A stretch of 19,724 bases of DNA from Zygnema cylindricum (Eukaryota > Streptophyta > Zygnematophyceae > Zygnematales > Zygnemataceae), in NCBI GenBank assembly GCA_037447655.1, contig JBBHKE010002378.1, positions 73,603 through 93,326 on the forward strand. Direction: 5' to 3'. Below, piece by piece: positions 1-9,223 of this stretch (within the stretch, counting starts at the first letter, position 1; the number at the start of each line of letters is the position of its first letter). The translations under genes and the position numbers were made by a program. The notes below the pieces were generated by a model that ran no database searches, was not told the DNA's origin, and saw only the letters and a list, made by a program, of their open reading frames with translations.

Positions 1-709
1 ACACTTCAAAGTATAAATAAATTGACTATGGTGCATCCTATTAAGTAAATTGCCTTTAACAAATGTTCTATGTATCTTGATCAATACATTTCATACTGAA
101 TGCCATACCTATTCTTTCCTCATGGCGCGTTAACAAATAAATTGTTTTGTTTATGACACGTTCATATATATTGCCGATGCTAACTTTATACGTAATTTAG
201 CCTGATGGCTCTCTTTTACCGTTATATATACTTGCACAGTATTTGTTTTGTTAAATAAACAATTGCGCGGTACTCCTTTCTTATCCATACCGTAAGTCAT
301 ACTTTACATAACTAGTTCTATGTATCTTGTAAACAATTTCCGTTAAATGAATTATCCTACGTGGTATCAGTTAAATAAATATGAAACTTCACATCATGTA
401 ACACTAGTCGTAGACTTAATGGATAAGGCTGGGTCACCGGCGGTCTACAAACGGCACGTACCAGGATCGAATCTTGGATCCGACATCATCCCTTTCTAGT
501 AAATAAACTACCTATCCGTGAATCAACTAATCTATTTTCGTAAACCTCTGGATAGCCTAGGTAGCCATGGCTCTAGCTTCCTTTCCAACTTCTCACTGAC
601 TGCATAAAGTGTGGGAGTTGGAGAGAGAAGTTAGAGGCAGACTGCCTCGACTTCTTTCTATATTTCAATTTAGACCTAGAAAATACTAAAAGAACCATTG
701 ATTTCTTCA
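1..709 (-). repeat. Partial 3' LTR of an old truncated copia element
   Basis: This is the LTR of the degenerate element that continues to 2869, cut by the window edge. It aligns with 3607-4647. The clearest match is 540-709: the segment carrying gatagcc..ggtagccatggctctagcttcct, the agttggagagagaagttagagg stretch, and the tagacctagaaaatacta segment ending at ttcttca. In element sense the LTR starts at 709 with TGAAGAAA, directly after the polypurine tract. Positions 1-400 match the younger LTR only in patches, such as gcgcggta, tctatgtatc and gttaaatgaatt. A motif gttctatgtatcttg occurs twice (near 66 and 315), suggesting internal duplication. About 330 bp should lie off the window. Confidence 0.8.
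411..485 (+). other. tRNA-Arg-like A/B-box module inside the old LTR
   Basis: Positions 411-429 (TAGACTTAATGGATAAGGC) fit a pol III A box and closely resemble the D arm of plant tRNA-Arg (GGCCTAATGGATAAGGC, recalled). About 50 nt downstream, AGGATCGAATC at 463-473 resembles a B box. The spacing is tRNA-like but no good acceptor stem forms, so this is not called as a tRNA gene. It runs antisense to the retroelement. The same module is present in both LTRs of the younger element. Confidence 0.4.
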
Positions 710-2869
710 CTCCCCTTATTTTCTAGTCAATCTTTAATTTCAGACCACACTTCTCCTTGCAGAAAATTAGCTTAAGGGAAGGCACAGAATTGGTCATCAT
801 ATCTGCTACCATCTCGCTATCTGGTCCGTACTCTAAACTGATTATTTTGTTTTCTACTTTCTCTTTAACAAAGCTGAGTCTGATGTCCATGTGTTGGCTT
901 TAAAATGATGTTTAGGATTGGCAAAAATAGCGATCGCTGATTGATTATCACAAAAAAAAAATTGCACACCACTCTTAAGGTGACCAAGCTCACCAAGAAA
1001 AGCCTTGACCCACATCAATTCTTTTACAGGAGAGCAAGAGGCCATATACTCATCCTGCATGGTTGACTGAGCAATAACCTTTTGCTGTTTGCTACTCCAA
1101 CAGCAAGCCCCATCACCCACATATAATACATATCCAGAAGAACATCTCCTCATCAGAGCATCACAATAACTAGCATCACTCCAAGCAGTGATGTCAGTAT
1201 TCTCCCCACCCAAATGCAACCATAATCCCTAGTTCCTATCAATTATTTAAGGACTCTCTTAGCTGCCTCCCAATCCTTCTTAGTTGGAGCATTTAGATTT
1301 CTACTCAGCACTCCTACAGCTGCAGCTAAATCCGGCCAGGTATAATTTATAAAATAGATGAGGCTTTCCACGACTTGTTTGTAAGGAAAAGTTTTTATGA
1401 ACTTCTGTTCTTCAAGAACCTAATTCCTCGTCTAAGATTATTACTCCTTCATCCTCATTCCTGTCACTTCCCTTCTTTAACTCTTTTGGAGTTGAACAAC
1501 TTTTAGCTTTATCCATCTGAATTTTTTCCAGCATGTTCCCTATTGCTTCATTTTGAGTCAATCTTATAATCTTTCTTTTTCGGTCTCTTTCTATTTGAAT
1601 TCCCAAAATATATTTTGCTTCCCCCATATCCTTCATTTCAAACCTCCCTTTAAGATCGGTTTTTAGTATATTAATTTTTTCCATTAATTTACTTAAAACA
1701 AATAATCATCAACATAAATTGCAATAAATATAACACTTTCCTCATTTTCAAACACATAGATTGAGTGATTTGAGCTGATCGGGATATATCCGTGACTGAT
1801 AATAAACTCATCAAGCTTTTTATTCCACTGTTGGGGCGCTTGTTTCAAACCATAAAGAGATTTAATCAGTCGACATACCTTACTCTCCTCTGATTCCTCC
1901 ACAAATCCTTTAGGTTGTCGCATGAAGATCTCCTCTTCCGATTCTCCATGCAAAAAGGCTGTCTTGACATCCATCTGGTGCACCTCCATATCTTCCACTA
2001 TTGCGCAACTGACAAGTATGCGGACGGAGGGAAATCTGACGACCGTGGCAAAGGTTTCCTCGTAGTCGATTCCCTCTCTTTGTGTGAATCCCTTTGGCAC
2101 TAACGGGCTTTATAGCGCTCAATGGTGTTATTTGGGTTCAGTTTTAATTTGAACACCCACTCACAAACGATTGGTTTTTGGTTAGGTGGACAATCCACTA
2201 GTTCCCAAATATCAAGTGCCATAATTGAGGCCATCTCCTCATTGATGGCCGTCTTCCACCAGTTCTTTTCTGGACAATTCATCGCCTCTCTATAAGTTTG
2301 AGGGTCATCCGAATGAGATAGTTCTGTTAACTTGTTATTAACGTGTTTTTCTTGCAACCTTTTGCTACTTCTCATTTCTCCTTCAAAATTTGTGGACGGA
2401 ATAGATGGTTTCCGCGGGATTTTTCGAACAATCTCGGCTTCTCCTCTGTCCCACGATTCCGAATCAATTTCCACCTTGTCTTTCGCTTCAGGTAGAGTTG
2501 TCACTAGAATTTCCACGGCTGAGTCCTTCTTGGTCTGATTTGTACCTGTAATAATTTCATCTTCTTTGAAACCATGATAGTTTGGAAGCTCAAAGTTTTC
2601 GGAATTTTATGACTCCAATCTGATTTTTACTGACTTTGTATACTTAAAGGGATCCACAGACTTTCCTTCATCGATAACTACTAGATGCTTTACTAAGATT
2701 ATATATTCCCTTTTTAGATCATAAACGCTGTAACCTTTTATATCCTCTTGATATCCTAATATGTACTCAGGTTTTCCTTTAGGATCTAGCTTCCAATTAG
2801 ACCGATCTGTATCTAGATTGAACACTTGACTGCCAAAAACCTTTAAGTGAGATATGTTTGGTTTCCGGC
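710..2869 (-). pseudogene. pol: Truncated, decayed copia pol (integrase C-terminus, RT, RNase H)
   Basis: The block is collinear with 4648-6809 of the full-length element, with nearly the same length (2160 versus 2162 bp). In element order it has the integrase C-terminal region (2607-2825), a variable linker and the start of RT (2100-2516), the RT core with MDVKTAFLHG and YVDD (1693-2100), the RT end (1412-1684) and RNase H with WSDASY (854-1219). Breaks include a one-base deletion after ERYKAR near 2100, a stop just after YVDD near 1693, a stop after DEELGS near 1412, and a one-base deletion in the KHMD region near 900. RT residues are roughly 85% identical to the younger copy by eye. Gag, protease and the integrase core are missing. 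The break at about 2870 falls within integrase. The last coding stretch (FVKEKVENK...) is in the proper frame here, unlike in the younger copy. A PPT (ctccccttatttt) sits at 710-722. Confidence 0.92.
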
Positions 2870-3379
2870 AGATCCATTGTCAAGCTCGTGTGCATCTTCG
2901 GCGTATTTGCACTCCTGGGAATTCCGAGGCCTCATCCCACCTTATACTAACGCCAACGTATGGAGAAGGGGAGGATAACCAGCCGGATCAGATCTTTGTG
3001 TTTTCACCTTTGAGCACTACGCACTTTTGTTCACCTTAAACAAAGGTTGAACGACGGAGTTAGTCTGGTGCAAAGGTGTTGGCTCCATTACATGGCATCC
3101 GTTCTATGTAGCTCTAGCAGACGTTACATTGTGGAACGGCCTGCAACCTTTGGGATTGTCCCTTAGATCTTGCTGTTAGCTGTTAGTACGATTTTAGTTC
3201 AGGTCCAACGCACGGGGAGAGCATTTATGACGTAGGGTCAAAGTTAGGCGTTTCACGTCAATTTAGAACTTTGTTGCCTGCTAGTGTACAATAGGAGGAC
3301 TTTTGGCTACCAATCCAGTCGGAGCTAGTCGTCTAACTTTTTGCCTTGAGTGTAGTAGAGTCTGTTTTGTCTTTTATCA
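2870..3379. other. Spacer with no recognised gene
   Basis: Unique sequence lies between the breakpoint of the old element and the interrupted reading frame described at 3380-3601. Short frames exist on both strands (for example 2854-3039 plus) but begin inside retroelement sequence or have no protein-like character. A frame at 3333-3527 on the minus strand overlaps the interrupted frame and is also open; I cannot say which is genuine. Confidence 0.5.
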
Positions 3380-3601
3380 TTACGATAACAATTGCTGGCT
3401 GCTGATTGGCGTTTGACATTGCTTTGACTTTGGCACCTGCAGTAGGACAAACTTTGGTTCCATAAGACACTTGGGGTTGAAGGAGACAGGTTGCTTTTTC
3501 AGTAGTGTCTCCTGAGAAAAACCCCAAAGAATTAATTCAATCTTTCTGTTGAAGAACTGTTGCATTGTGTCGTGGACTCTATTGCCATCTTTGTTTTGGA
3601 T
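3380..3601 (-). pseudogene. 3' half of an unidentified reading frame split by the copia insertion
   Basis: Counting codons from 10292 down to 10041 and resuming at 3601, the frame stays open for another 73 codons and stops at 3380-3382. Together with the 84 codons at 10041-10292 the pre-insertion frame would be about 157 residues. The product is lysine- and glutamine-rich, with no signal peptide or membrane segment. I do not recognise it. It could be a host gene, an exon, or part of an older element. A second minus-strand frame (3333-3527) overlaps it, so the true frame near the 3' end is uncertain. Confidence 0.4.
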
Positions 3602-3606
3602 TGTCT
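3602..3606. repeat. Target-site duplication, left (TGTCT)
   Basis: TGTCT directly precedes the LTR that begins at 3607 and is repeated at 10041-10045 directly after the other LTR. Five base pairs is the usual duplication for copia integrases. It fixes both ends of the element. Confidence 0.93.
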
Positions 3607-3816
3607 TGTAACTCTGAGACCTCCATAAGTCCTCAGAGTGGACAGCTTCCAAGAAGCCTCTAGGATAATCCTGACCCCTTTGTGTTTAAGCAAAAATAAC
3701 TGCCACCCTGGCAGACAAAAACCCTGACAACCTGCACCCTTGTGAAGGCAAGACTCCCCTGAGTCAGTAGCAAAAAGAATCTCTGAATTTGCTCCCCTGA
3801 GCAGTAAGTTATGGAG

Positions 3817-3830
3817 GGTCAAAGTTGACC
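3817..3830. promoter_or_regulatory. Inverted W-box pair in the 3' LTR
   Basis: GGTCAAAGTTGACC holds two TTGACC cores facing each other. TTGAC(C/T) is the WRKY-factor binding core in plants. The same block is at 9210-9223 in the 5' LTR. A role in stress induction is inference. Confidence 0.4.
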
Positions 3831-4358
3831 TTTTGTACAGAAGCTCTCTGGGAGAGAGGGTCCTATCTTCTAATTTTTCTAAGTCCTATCTCTCTCACAG
3901 ACTCTATCTACTGATGTACGGAACCAATCAGAATTGAGTTCCGTACGCAAAAGTACAACCGCCGGTGTACTTTCAGTACGGACATTGTACGAAATGGCCT
4001 AAATGTCGACACATGTCAAATCCGGATTCGGTGCCATAATCTCCGGAGATTCTACAATCCAACGGAATTTCGACACGTGTCATCCGATGTGGCGATGGCC
4101 ACAAACCGCCGAAATCTCCCTCCGCGATCTCGGCGCTAATTCCGGCCGTCCGATTAAATTCAGATTTAATCTTAGCCGTAATAAATACATGCGCGGTATT
4201 TATTTCACTTCCGAAACAAATGCGCGGTATTGATTCGTAATCCGTACCGTCATCCGTACCGGATCTATGTATCCCGTAATCCGTAACAGTTAAATGAATT
4301 TATCGTACGTATACATCTTTAAATCATTATCAAACTATATAGTATGTATCACTATAGC

Positions 4359-4437
4359 TAGACTTAACGGCTAAGGCTACCGGCTTTCCTATCTGCCGGC
4401 CGGTAGGTACAGGGATCAAATCCTGTCGCCGGCGCTT
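4359..4437 (+). other. tRNA-like A/B-box module in the 3' LTR
   Basis: TAGACTTAACGGCTAAGGC at 4359-4377 fits an A box and AGGGATCAAATCCTGT at 4411-4426 resembles a T arm with B box. ACAGG and CCTGT can pair around an 8-nt loop. It is antisense to the element. The copy in the 5' LTR starts at 9752, with a 2-nt insertion between the boxes. Confidence 0.4.
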
Positions 4438-4647
4438 AACTTTTAATTAAATAAATAAACCCTAGTATTAAATTCCCGTAAACTTCAGGATAGCCAAGGT
4501 AGCCATGGCTCTAGCTTCCTCTCCAACTTCTCAGTGACTGCGACAAGTTTGAGAGTTGGAGAGAGAAGTTAGAGGTAGACTGCCTCGGCTTCTTTATATA
4601 TTTCTATTTAGACCTAGAAAATACTAATAAATCCATTAGTTTCTACA

Positions 4648-4660
4648 CTCCCCTTATTTT
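4648..4660 (-). other. Polypurine tract
   Basis: In element sense AAAATAAGGGGAG ends exactly where the 3' LTR starts. It is the expected plus-strand DNA priming site. The ancestral pol stop (TAG at 4661-4663) abuts it. The old copy has the same tract at 710-722. Confidence 0.93.
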
Positions 4661-4795
4661 CTAGTCAATCTTTAATTTCAGACCACACTTCTCCCTGCAA
4701 AAAATTAGCTTAGGGGAAGGCACAGGTTTGGTCATCATATCTGCTACCATCTCACTATCTGGTCTGTACTCTAAACTGATTATTTTGTTTTCTAC
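4661..4795 (-). pseudogene. pol: Orphaned C-terminal tail of copia pol
   Basis: These 44 codons and a stop lie just downstream of the current pol stop, in another frame. The segment includes VADMMTKP, matching the ADxLTK-type tail that ends RNase H in plant copia polyproteins, and runs up to the PPT. The old copy at 710-870 reads the equivalent segment in the frame FVKEKVENK, with one more base where the young copy has gtagagaga. The tail was thus lost from the young pol by a one-base deletion near 4800. Whether the enzyme tolerates this is unknown. Confidence 0.88.
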
Positions 4796-7700
4796 TTTCT
4801 CTCTACAAAGCTGAGTCTGATGTCCATGTGTTTGGCTTTAAAATGGTGTTTAGGATTGGCAGAAATAGCGATTGATGCCTGATTATCACAAAATATTTTC
4901 TGCACACCACTCTTAAGGTGACCAAGCTCACCAAGCAAAGACTTGACCCACATCAATTCTTTTACAGCAGAGCAAGAGGCCATATACTCAGCCTCCATGG
5001 TGGACTGAGCAATAACCTTTTGCTGTTTGCTACTCCAACAGCAAGCCCCATCACCCACATATAATACATATCCAGAAGTACATCTCCTCATCGGAGCATC
5101 ACCATAACTGGCATCACTCCAAGTAGTGATGTCAGTATTCTCCCCACCCAAATGCAACCATAGATCTCTAGTTCCTACCAAATATCTAAGGACTCTCTTA
5201 GCTGCCTCCCAATCCCTTTTAGTGGGAGCATTTAGACTTCTACTCAGCACTCCTACAGCTGCAGCTAAATCCGGCCGGGTACAATTCATAAAATAGATTA
5301 GACTTCCCACTACTTGCCTGTAAGGAATAGTCTGCATGAACTTCTGTTCATCAGGAGATAATTCCTCGTCTAAAACTATGACTCCTTCTTCCTCACTCCC
5401 CTCACTTCCCTTCTTCAACTCCATTGGAGTTGTACAACTATTAGCTTTATCCATTTGAAATTTTTCAAGCATGTTCCCTATTGCTTCCTTTTGAGTCAGT
5501 TTTATAATTTTCCTTTTCCGGTCTCTCTCTACTTGAATTCCCAAAATATATCTTGCTTCTCCCATATCCTTCATTTCAAATCTCCCCTTAAGATCAGTTT
5601 TCAGTTTGTTAATTTTTTCCATTGATTTACTTAATACAAGCAAATCATCAACATAAATTGCAAAAAATATCAAACCTTCCTCATCTTCAAAAACATAGAT
5701 TGAGTGATCTGAGCTGATCCGAATATATCCCAGACCGGTAAGAAACTCATCAAGCTTCTTATTCCATTGTCGAGGTGCCTGTTTCAAACCATAAAGAGAT
5801 TTAATCAGCCGGCATACCTTACTCTCCTCTCCTTCCTCCACAAAACCTTCGGGTTGTCGCATGAAGATCTCCTCTTCCAATTCTCCATGCAGAAAGGCTG
5901 TCTTGATGTCCATCTGATGCACTTCCATGTCTTCCGCCGCTGCTAAACTGAGAAGTATGCGGATGGAGGGAAATCTGACCACCGGGGCAAAGGTTTCCTC
6001 GTAGTCAATTCCTTCCTTTTGTGTAAATCCCTTTGCCACTAATCTGGCCTTGTAGCGTTCGATTGTGTTATCTGGGTTCAGTTTTAATTTGAAGACCCAC
6101 TTACAACCGATTGGTTTTCGGTTAGGTGGACAGTCCACCAGCTCCCAAGTATCGGCTGCCATGATTGAAGCCATCTCCTCATTGATGGCTGTCTTCCACC
6201 GGTTTCTTTCTGGACAAGTCATCGCCTCTCCATAAGTTTGAGGTTCATCTTGATGAGATAGTTTAGTTACCTTGTTATTAACCTGTTTTTCTTGCAGTCT
6301 TTTGCTACTTCTCCTCCCCCCCTCAAAATCTGAGGCCGGAATAGATGGTTCTCGTGGATTCTTTCGAACAAACTCGACTTCTCCCCTATCCCTTGATTCC
6401 GAATCAATTTCCACCACGTCTTCCGCTTCGAGTAGAGTTGTCACTGGAGTTTCCACAGCCGGGTCCTTTTCGGTCTGATTTGTACCTGCAAGAATGTCAT
6501 CTTCTCTAAAACCTGGATAGTTAGGAAGCTCAAAGTCATCGGAATTTTCTGACTCAAATCTGATTTTTACTGACTTTGTATATTTGAACGGATCCACAGA
6601 CTTTCCTTCATCCATAACTACTAGATGCTTTACTAAGATTATATCTTCCCTTTTTAAATCATAAACTCTATATCCTTTTACATCTTCATCATATCCTAAT
6701 AAGTATCCCGGTTTTCCTTTAGGATCTAGCTTCCAATTGGACCGATCAGTATCTAGACTGAATACTTGACTACCGAAAACCTTTAAGTGAGATATGTCTG
6801 GTTTCCGGCCTGTCCATCTCTCATAAGGTGTTTGATCTTTTATAGCTGAAGTAAGAACTCTATTCTTGAGGTAATTAGCACAGTTCATAGCTTCTGCCCA
6901 AAACCTTTTTCCTATCTTTTTATCTGTCAACATACTTCTAGCACTATCACTTAGTGTTCTATTTAACCTTTCAGCTACCCCATTCTGTTCCGGATTTTCT
7001 GGAACTGTCTTTTGGTGTTGTACCCCATCTTCCCCCAGAAAATCCTCAAACTGGTTAGAAGTATACTCTCCACCATTGTCACTCCTTACTCTCTTGATTG
7101 GAGTTTCATGGAGTTTTTCGCTCCATGCTTTATATTGTCTAAAACAATCCTCAGCTTCGGACTTGTTTTTCAAAAAATATACCCGGGAATACCGAGACCA
7201 ATCATCAGTTATAGTCATCATAAATCTCTTCCCCCCCGGTGAGGGCACTCTAGCCGGTCCCCAAATATCTGTGTGTACTAGATCTAGAAGTTTTTCTCCC
7301 TTATAGGTGGCTGTTTTAGGAAAGGGTAATCTGTGTGCTTTACCTTGAGCACATCCACTACAATCACTTATATCATCACTCTCACTGAACTGAATCCCTT
7401 CCACCACTCCCATCTTTTTCATCTCTCTTAACTTATCTAGATTCACATGCCCAAGCCTCTTATGCCACATCATAATATCATGAACACCAGCATAGTAAAG
7501 TTTCTTCTTTTCATTACTTAAGATCAGCCTAAACATCCCATGGCTACCTTTCTCAGCAATGAAATAGACATCATCCTCAAAACTAGCAGTAAAGACTCCT
7601 TCCCTAGTGCTAGTAAAAAAACCCTTATCATCTAATACTGATGTAGAGATAAGATTTTTGTTCAGCTCCAGAATAAACAATACATCGGAGAATGTTAATA

Positions 7701-8040
7701 TGGATGTCTTTCCTTCTACTAACACTTTTAGATCTACCGATCCTACAAGAGTAGTGGTGACTATCCTCCCATCCCCGTACTCTATCTCTACGGTGGGAAT
7801 CTTTCTTATCTTAGTGAACAGGTGTCTATCCTTACACATGTGCATGGAGGCACCTGAATCTACAATCCAGCCTGCTTCACCTTTCAATCCACCGTAAGCA
7901 CATTTCTGCCTCCGTGGAATTTTCGACCTCTTTTTTCGCCTCCAACTCCTCATCCAAAAGGAGCTCATCGTCCTCGTCCTCGGATTCAGCCTCAAGTACC
8001 TGTGTGACAAGGGCCTTTTTCTTTCCTCTCGGGGTACCAC
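4792..8040 (-). CDS. pol: copia pol: protease-integrase-RT-RNase H
   Basis: The frame is open for 1082 codons. It has protease D61-S-G (WIVDSGAS), the integrase HHCC finger (H193, H198, C227, C230), the DDE catalytic triad D258, D321, E357 with the typical 35-residue D-E spacing, RT with D711 (MDIKTAFLHG) and YVDD at 796-799, and RNase H with D976, an EAEY motif at 1016-1019 and D1052. Integrase before RT defines Ty1/copia. The first 45 or so residues are probably not translated: the frame opens with GTG at 8040, the first ATG is codon 25, and the region overlaps the end of gag by 164 nt in the +1 frame relative to gag. Pol would need a +1 shift, or an indel has split a former single frame. 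The stop at 4792-4794 is premature (see 4661-4795). Confidence 0.96.
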   Translation of the reverse strand: MVPREERKRPLSHRYLRLNPRTRTMSSFWMRSWRRKKRSKIPRRQKCAYGGLKGEAGWIVDSGASMHMCKDRHLFTKIRKIPTVEIEYGDGRIVTTTLVGSVDLKVLVEGKTSILTFSDVLFILELNKNLISTSVLDDKGFFTSTREGVFTASFEDDVYFIAEKGSHGMFRLILSNEKKKLYYAGVHDIMMWHKRLGHVNLDKLREMKKMGVVEGIQFSESDDISDCSGCAQGKAHRLPFPKTATYKGEKLLDLVHTDIWGPARVPSPGGKRFMMTITDDWSRYSRVYFLKNKSEAEDCFRQYKAWSEKLHETPIKRVRSDNGGEYTSNQFEDFLGEDGVQHQKTVPENPEQNGVAERLNRTLSDSARSMLTDKKIGKRFWAEAMNCANYLKNRVLTSAIKDQTPYERWTGRKPDISHLKVFGSQVFSLDTDRSNWKLDPKGKPGYLLGYDEDVKGYRVYDLKREDIILVKHLVVMDEGKSVDPFKYTKSVKIRFESENSDDFELPNYPGFREDDILAGTNQTEKDPAVETPVTTLLEAEDVVEIDSESRDRGEVEFVRKNPREPSIPASDFEGGRRSSKRLQEKQVNNKVTKLSHQDEPQTYGEAMTCPERNRWKTAINEEMASIMAADTWELVDCPPNRKPIGCKWVFKLKLNPDNTIERYKARLVAKGFTQKEGIDYEETFAPVVRFPSIRILLSLAAAEDMEVHQMDIKTAFLHGELEEEIFMRQPEGFVEEGEESKVCRLIKSLYGLKQAPRQWNKKLDEFLTGLGYIRISSDHSIYVFEDEEGLIFFAIYVDDLLVLSKSMEKINKLKTDLKGRFEMKDMGEARYILGIQVERDRKRKIIKLTQKEAIGNMLEKFQMDKANSCTTPMELKKGSEGSEEEGVIVLDEELSPDEQKFMQTIPYRQVVGSLIYFMNCTRPDLAAAVGVLSRSLNAPTKRDWEAAKRVLRYLVGTRDLWLHLGGENTDITTWSDASYGDAPMRRCTSGYVLYVGDGACCWSSKQQKVIAQSTMEAEYMASCSAVKELMWVKSLLGELGHLKSGVQKIFCDNQASIAISANPKHHFKAKHMDIRLSFVERK

Positions 8041-8995
8041 CGGTCTGCCCCTCCTTTAACCGAAGCTCGGTTAGCTTAGTGCACTCTGCCATATAGTGCC
8101 CCGGTTTCTTACAAAAATGACATAGACCTTTGGGAGCCCTTGGTTCGAACTCATCTGCCTGTTTTTTCTGCTCCCTACCCCCATAGTTTCCAACCGGTTT
8201 TCGGGAATCCCTATTCCTCCAATCAGTCGCTGTTGCCAAGGCTTGGCCACTCTTTCCTCCCCTTCGGATCTCAATTGTATTCTCTTGAACGAGAATCATC
8301 CCTACCACTGAGTTCCATATCCACCTTGAGTCAGGCAAGTCCTGCACACGATAAACTATGTTCACGAACTCATCAGGTAACTTCATCAGTAAACAGTTAA
8401 CCTTTTCTTTTTCACTAAAATCTTTTCCCGCACTGTGTAGCTCCATGAAGAGTGTAGCAAGCTCATTGCAAAAATCCAACATATTTCCCCCTTTGTATAC
8501 ATACTCCTTAACTTTCTGATCAGCCAACTGTTGTTGCTGAATCGTACCACTTCGGTACATCTCTATGAGAGCCATCCAAAGATCAGATGCTCTTTCTACC
8601 TGCAAATGAGGACATGCAAGTCCTTGAGTGAGATGGCGTAGGATGAAGTGCTTTGCCGCCATATTGTTGAAGTCCCAGGTTTCAGTATCATTCTCCTCGT
8701 TCCTCGGAATAGGTGACATGAATGCTAAACCAGTTGCTATTGGTGTGGTCGCCTCCTTCTCCTTTCCTTTGTCCACCACCTCTCCTTCCTTTGTTTCCTC
8801 CGTTGAAGGTGAATCCTCTTTCCTGGTGAATCTGCTTCCTCCAAACCCTGGAGGAATTCCAAGGCTTGATGGACGCCCCAATCGTCCACTCACTATCCCC
8901 CAAAACCTTTTTTCGCATAGAGCTCCTATCATCATACTTTCCCAGTATATGAAGCCAGTTCCATTAAAGATTGGTACCCTAGAGGGTGGGCCCAT
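7877..8995 (-). CDS. gag: copia gag (capsid and nucleocapsid)
   Basis: The protein forms the virus-like particle that packages element RNA. Numbered from the upstream ATG at 9019, the central region (about 100-260) looks like the copia gag capsid domain (UBN2 type), with DLWMALIEMY and a QQQQL stretch. Residues 300-313 are a CCHC zinc knuckle, CHFCKKPGHYMAEC. The C-terminus is acidic (SEDEDDELLLDEELE). The frame is open from an ATG at 9019, which lies inside the 5' LTR with a poor context. I prefer the ATG at 8995-8993, eight codons later, with G at -3 and G at +4; it lies within the PBS, giving 372 residues. Pol follows in the +1 frame with 164 nt overlap. Confidence 0.93.
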   Translation of the reverse strand: MGPPSRVPIFNGTGFIYWESMMIGALCEKRFWGIVSGRLGRPSSLGIPPGFGGSRFTRKEDSPSTEETKEGEVVDKGKEKEATTPIATGLAFMSPIPRNEENDTETWDFNNMAAKHFILRHLTQGLACPHLQVERASDLWMALIEMYRSGTIQQQQLADQKVKEYVYKGGNMLDFCNELATLFMELHSAGKDFSEKEKVNCLLMKLPDEFVNIVYRVQDLPDSRWIWNSVVGMILVQENTIEIRRGGKSGQALATATDWRNRDSRKPVGNYGGREQKKQADEFEPRAPKGLCHFCKKPGHYMAECTKLTELRLKEGQTGGTPRGKKKALVTQVLEAESEDEDDELLLDEELEAKKEVENSTEAEMCLRWIER

Positions 8996-8999
8996 AACC
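8985..8999 (-). other. Primer binding site for a half initiator tRNA-Met
   Basis: In element sense GGTTATGGGCCCACC follows the LTR's final CA without a spacer. Its complement, GGTGGGCCCATAACC, equals nucleotides 25-39 (linear count) of plant initiator tRNA-Met, the anticodon stem-loop, as I recall that sequence. Drosophila copia is known to prime with a 39-nt 5' fragment of this tRNA. The usual plant copia site TGGTATCAGAGCC is absent here. The site contains the preferred gag ATG. Confidence 0.85.
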
Positions 9000-9209
9000 T
9001 GTAACTCTGAGACCTCCATAAGTCCTCATAGTGGACAGCTTCCAAGAAGCCTCTAGGATAATCCTGACCCCTTTGTGTTTAAGCAAAAATAACTGCCACC
9101 CTGGCAGACAAAAACCCTGACAACCTGCACCCCTGTGAAGGCAAGACTCCCCTGAGTCAGTAGCAAAAAGAATCTCTGAATTTGCTCCCCTGAGCAGTAA
9201 GTTATGGAG

Positions 9210-9223
9210 GGTCAAAGTTGACC
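9210..9223. promoter_or_regulatory. Inverted W-box pair in the 5' LTR
   Basis: GGTCAAAGTTGACC, identical to 3817-3830. In element sense it lies about 210 bp before the LTR end. It may be upstream or downstream of the start site, which is not known. Confidence 0.4.

Larger units (their letters stand above)
3607..4647 (-). repeat. 3' LTR of the full-length copia element
   Basis: In element sense it begins at 4647 with TGTAGAAAC, next to the PPT, and ends at 3607 with GTTACA. It is a direct repeat of 9000-10040. It carries a G-box CACGTG (4074-4079), an inverted W-box pair (3817-3830), an AATAAA-like signal in element sense near 4203, and an antisense tRNA-like module (4359-4437). Confidence 0.97.

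Noticed and set aside
3532-3822. Minus-strand frame across the end of the 3' LTR (and 8979-9215 in the 5' LTR)
   Set aside because: The 5' LTR version begins at TTG, not ATG, and the frames are simply U5-side LTR sequence; they were considered as upstream frames for gag but lack a usable start.
4003-4233. 76-codon plus-strand frames in the LTRs (also 9396-9626)
   Set aside because: They run antisense in both LTR copies, have no motif, and are near-identical only because the LTRs are.
4359-4437. Functional tRNA gene
   Set aside because: The boxes are plausible but no acceptor stem forms and the B box is degenerate; kept only as a tRNA-like module.
6272-7897. Plus-strand frames opposite pol
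   Set aside because: Shadows of the strongly coding minus strand.
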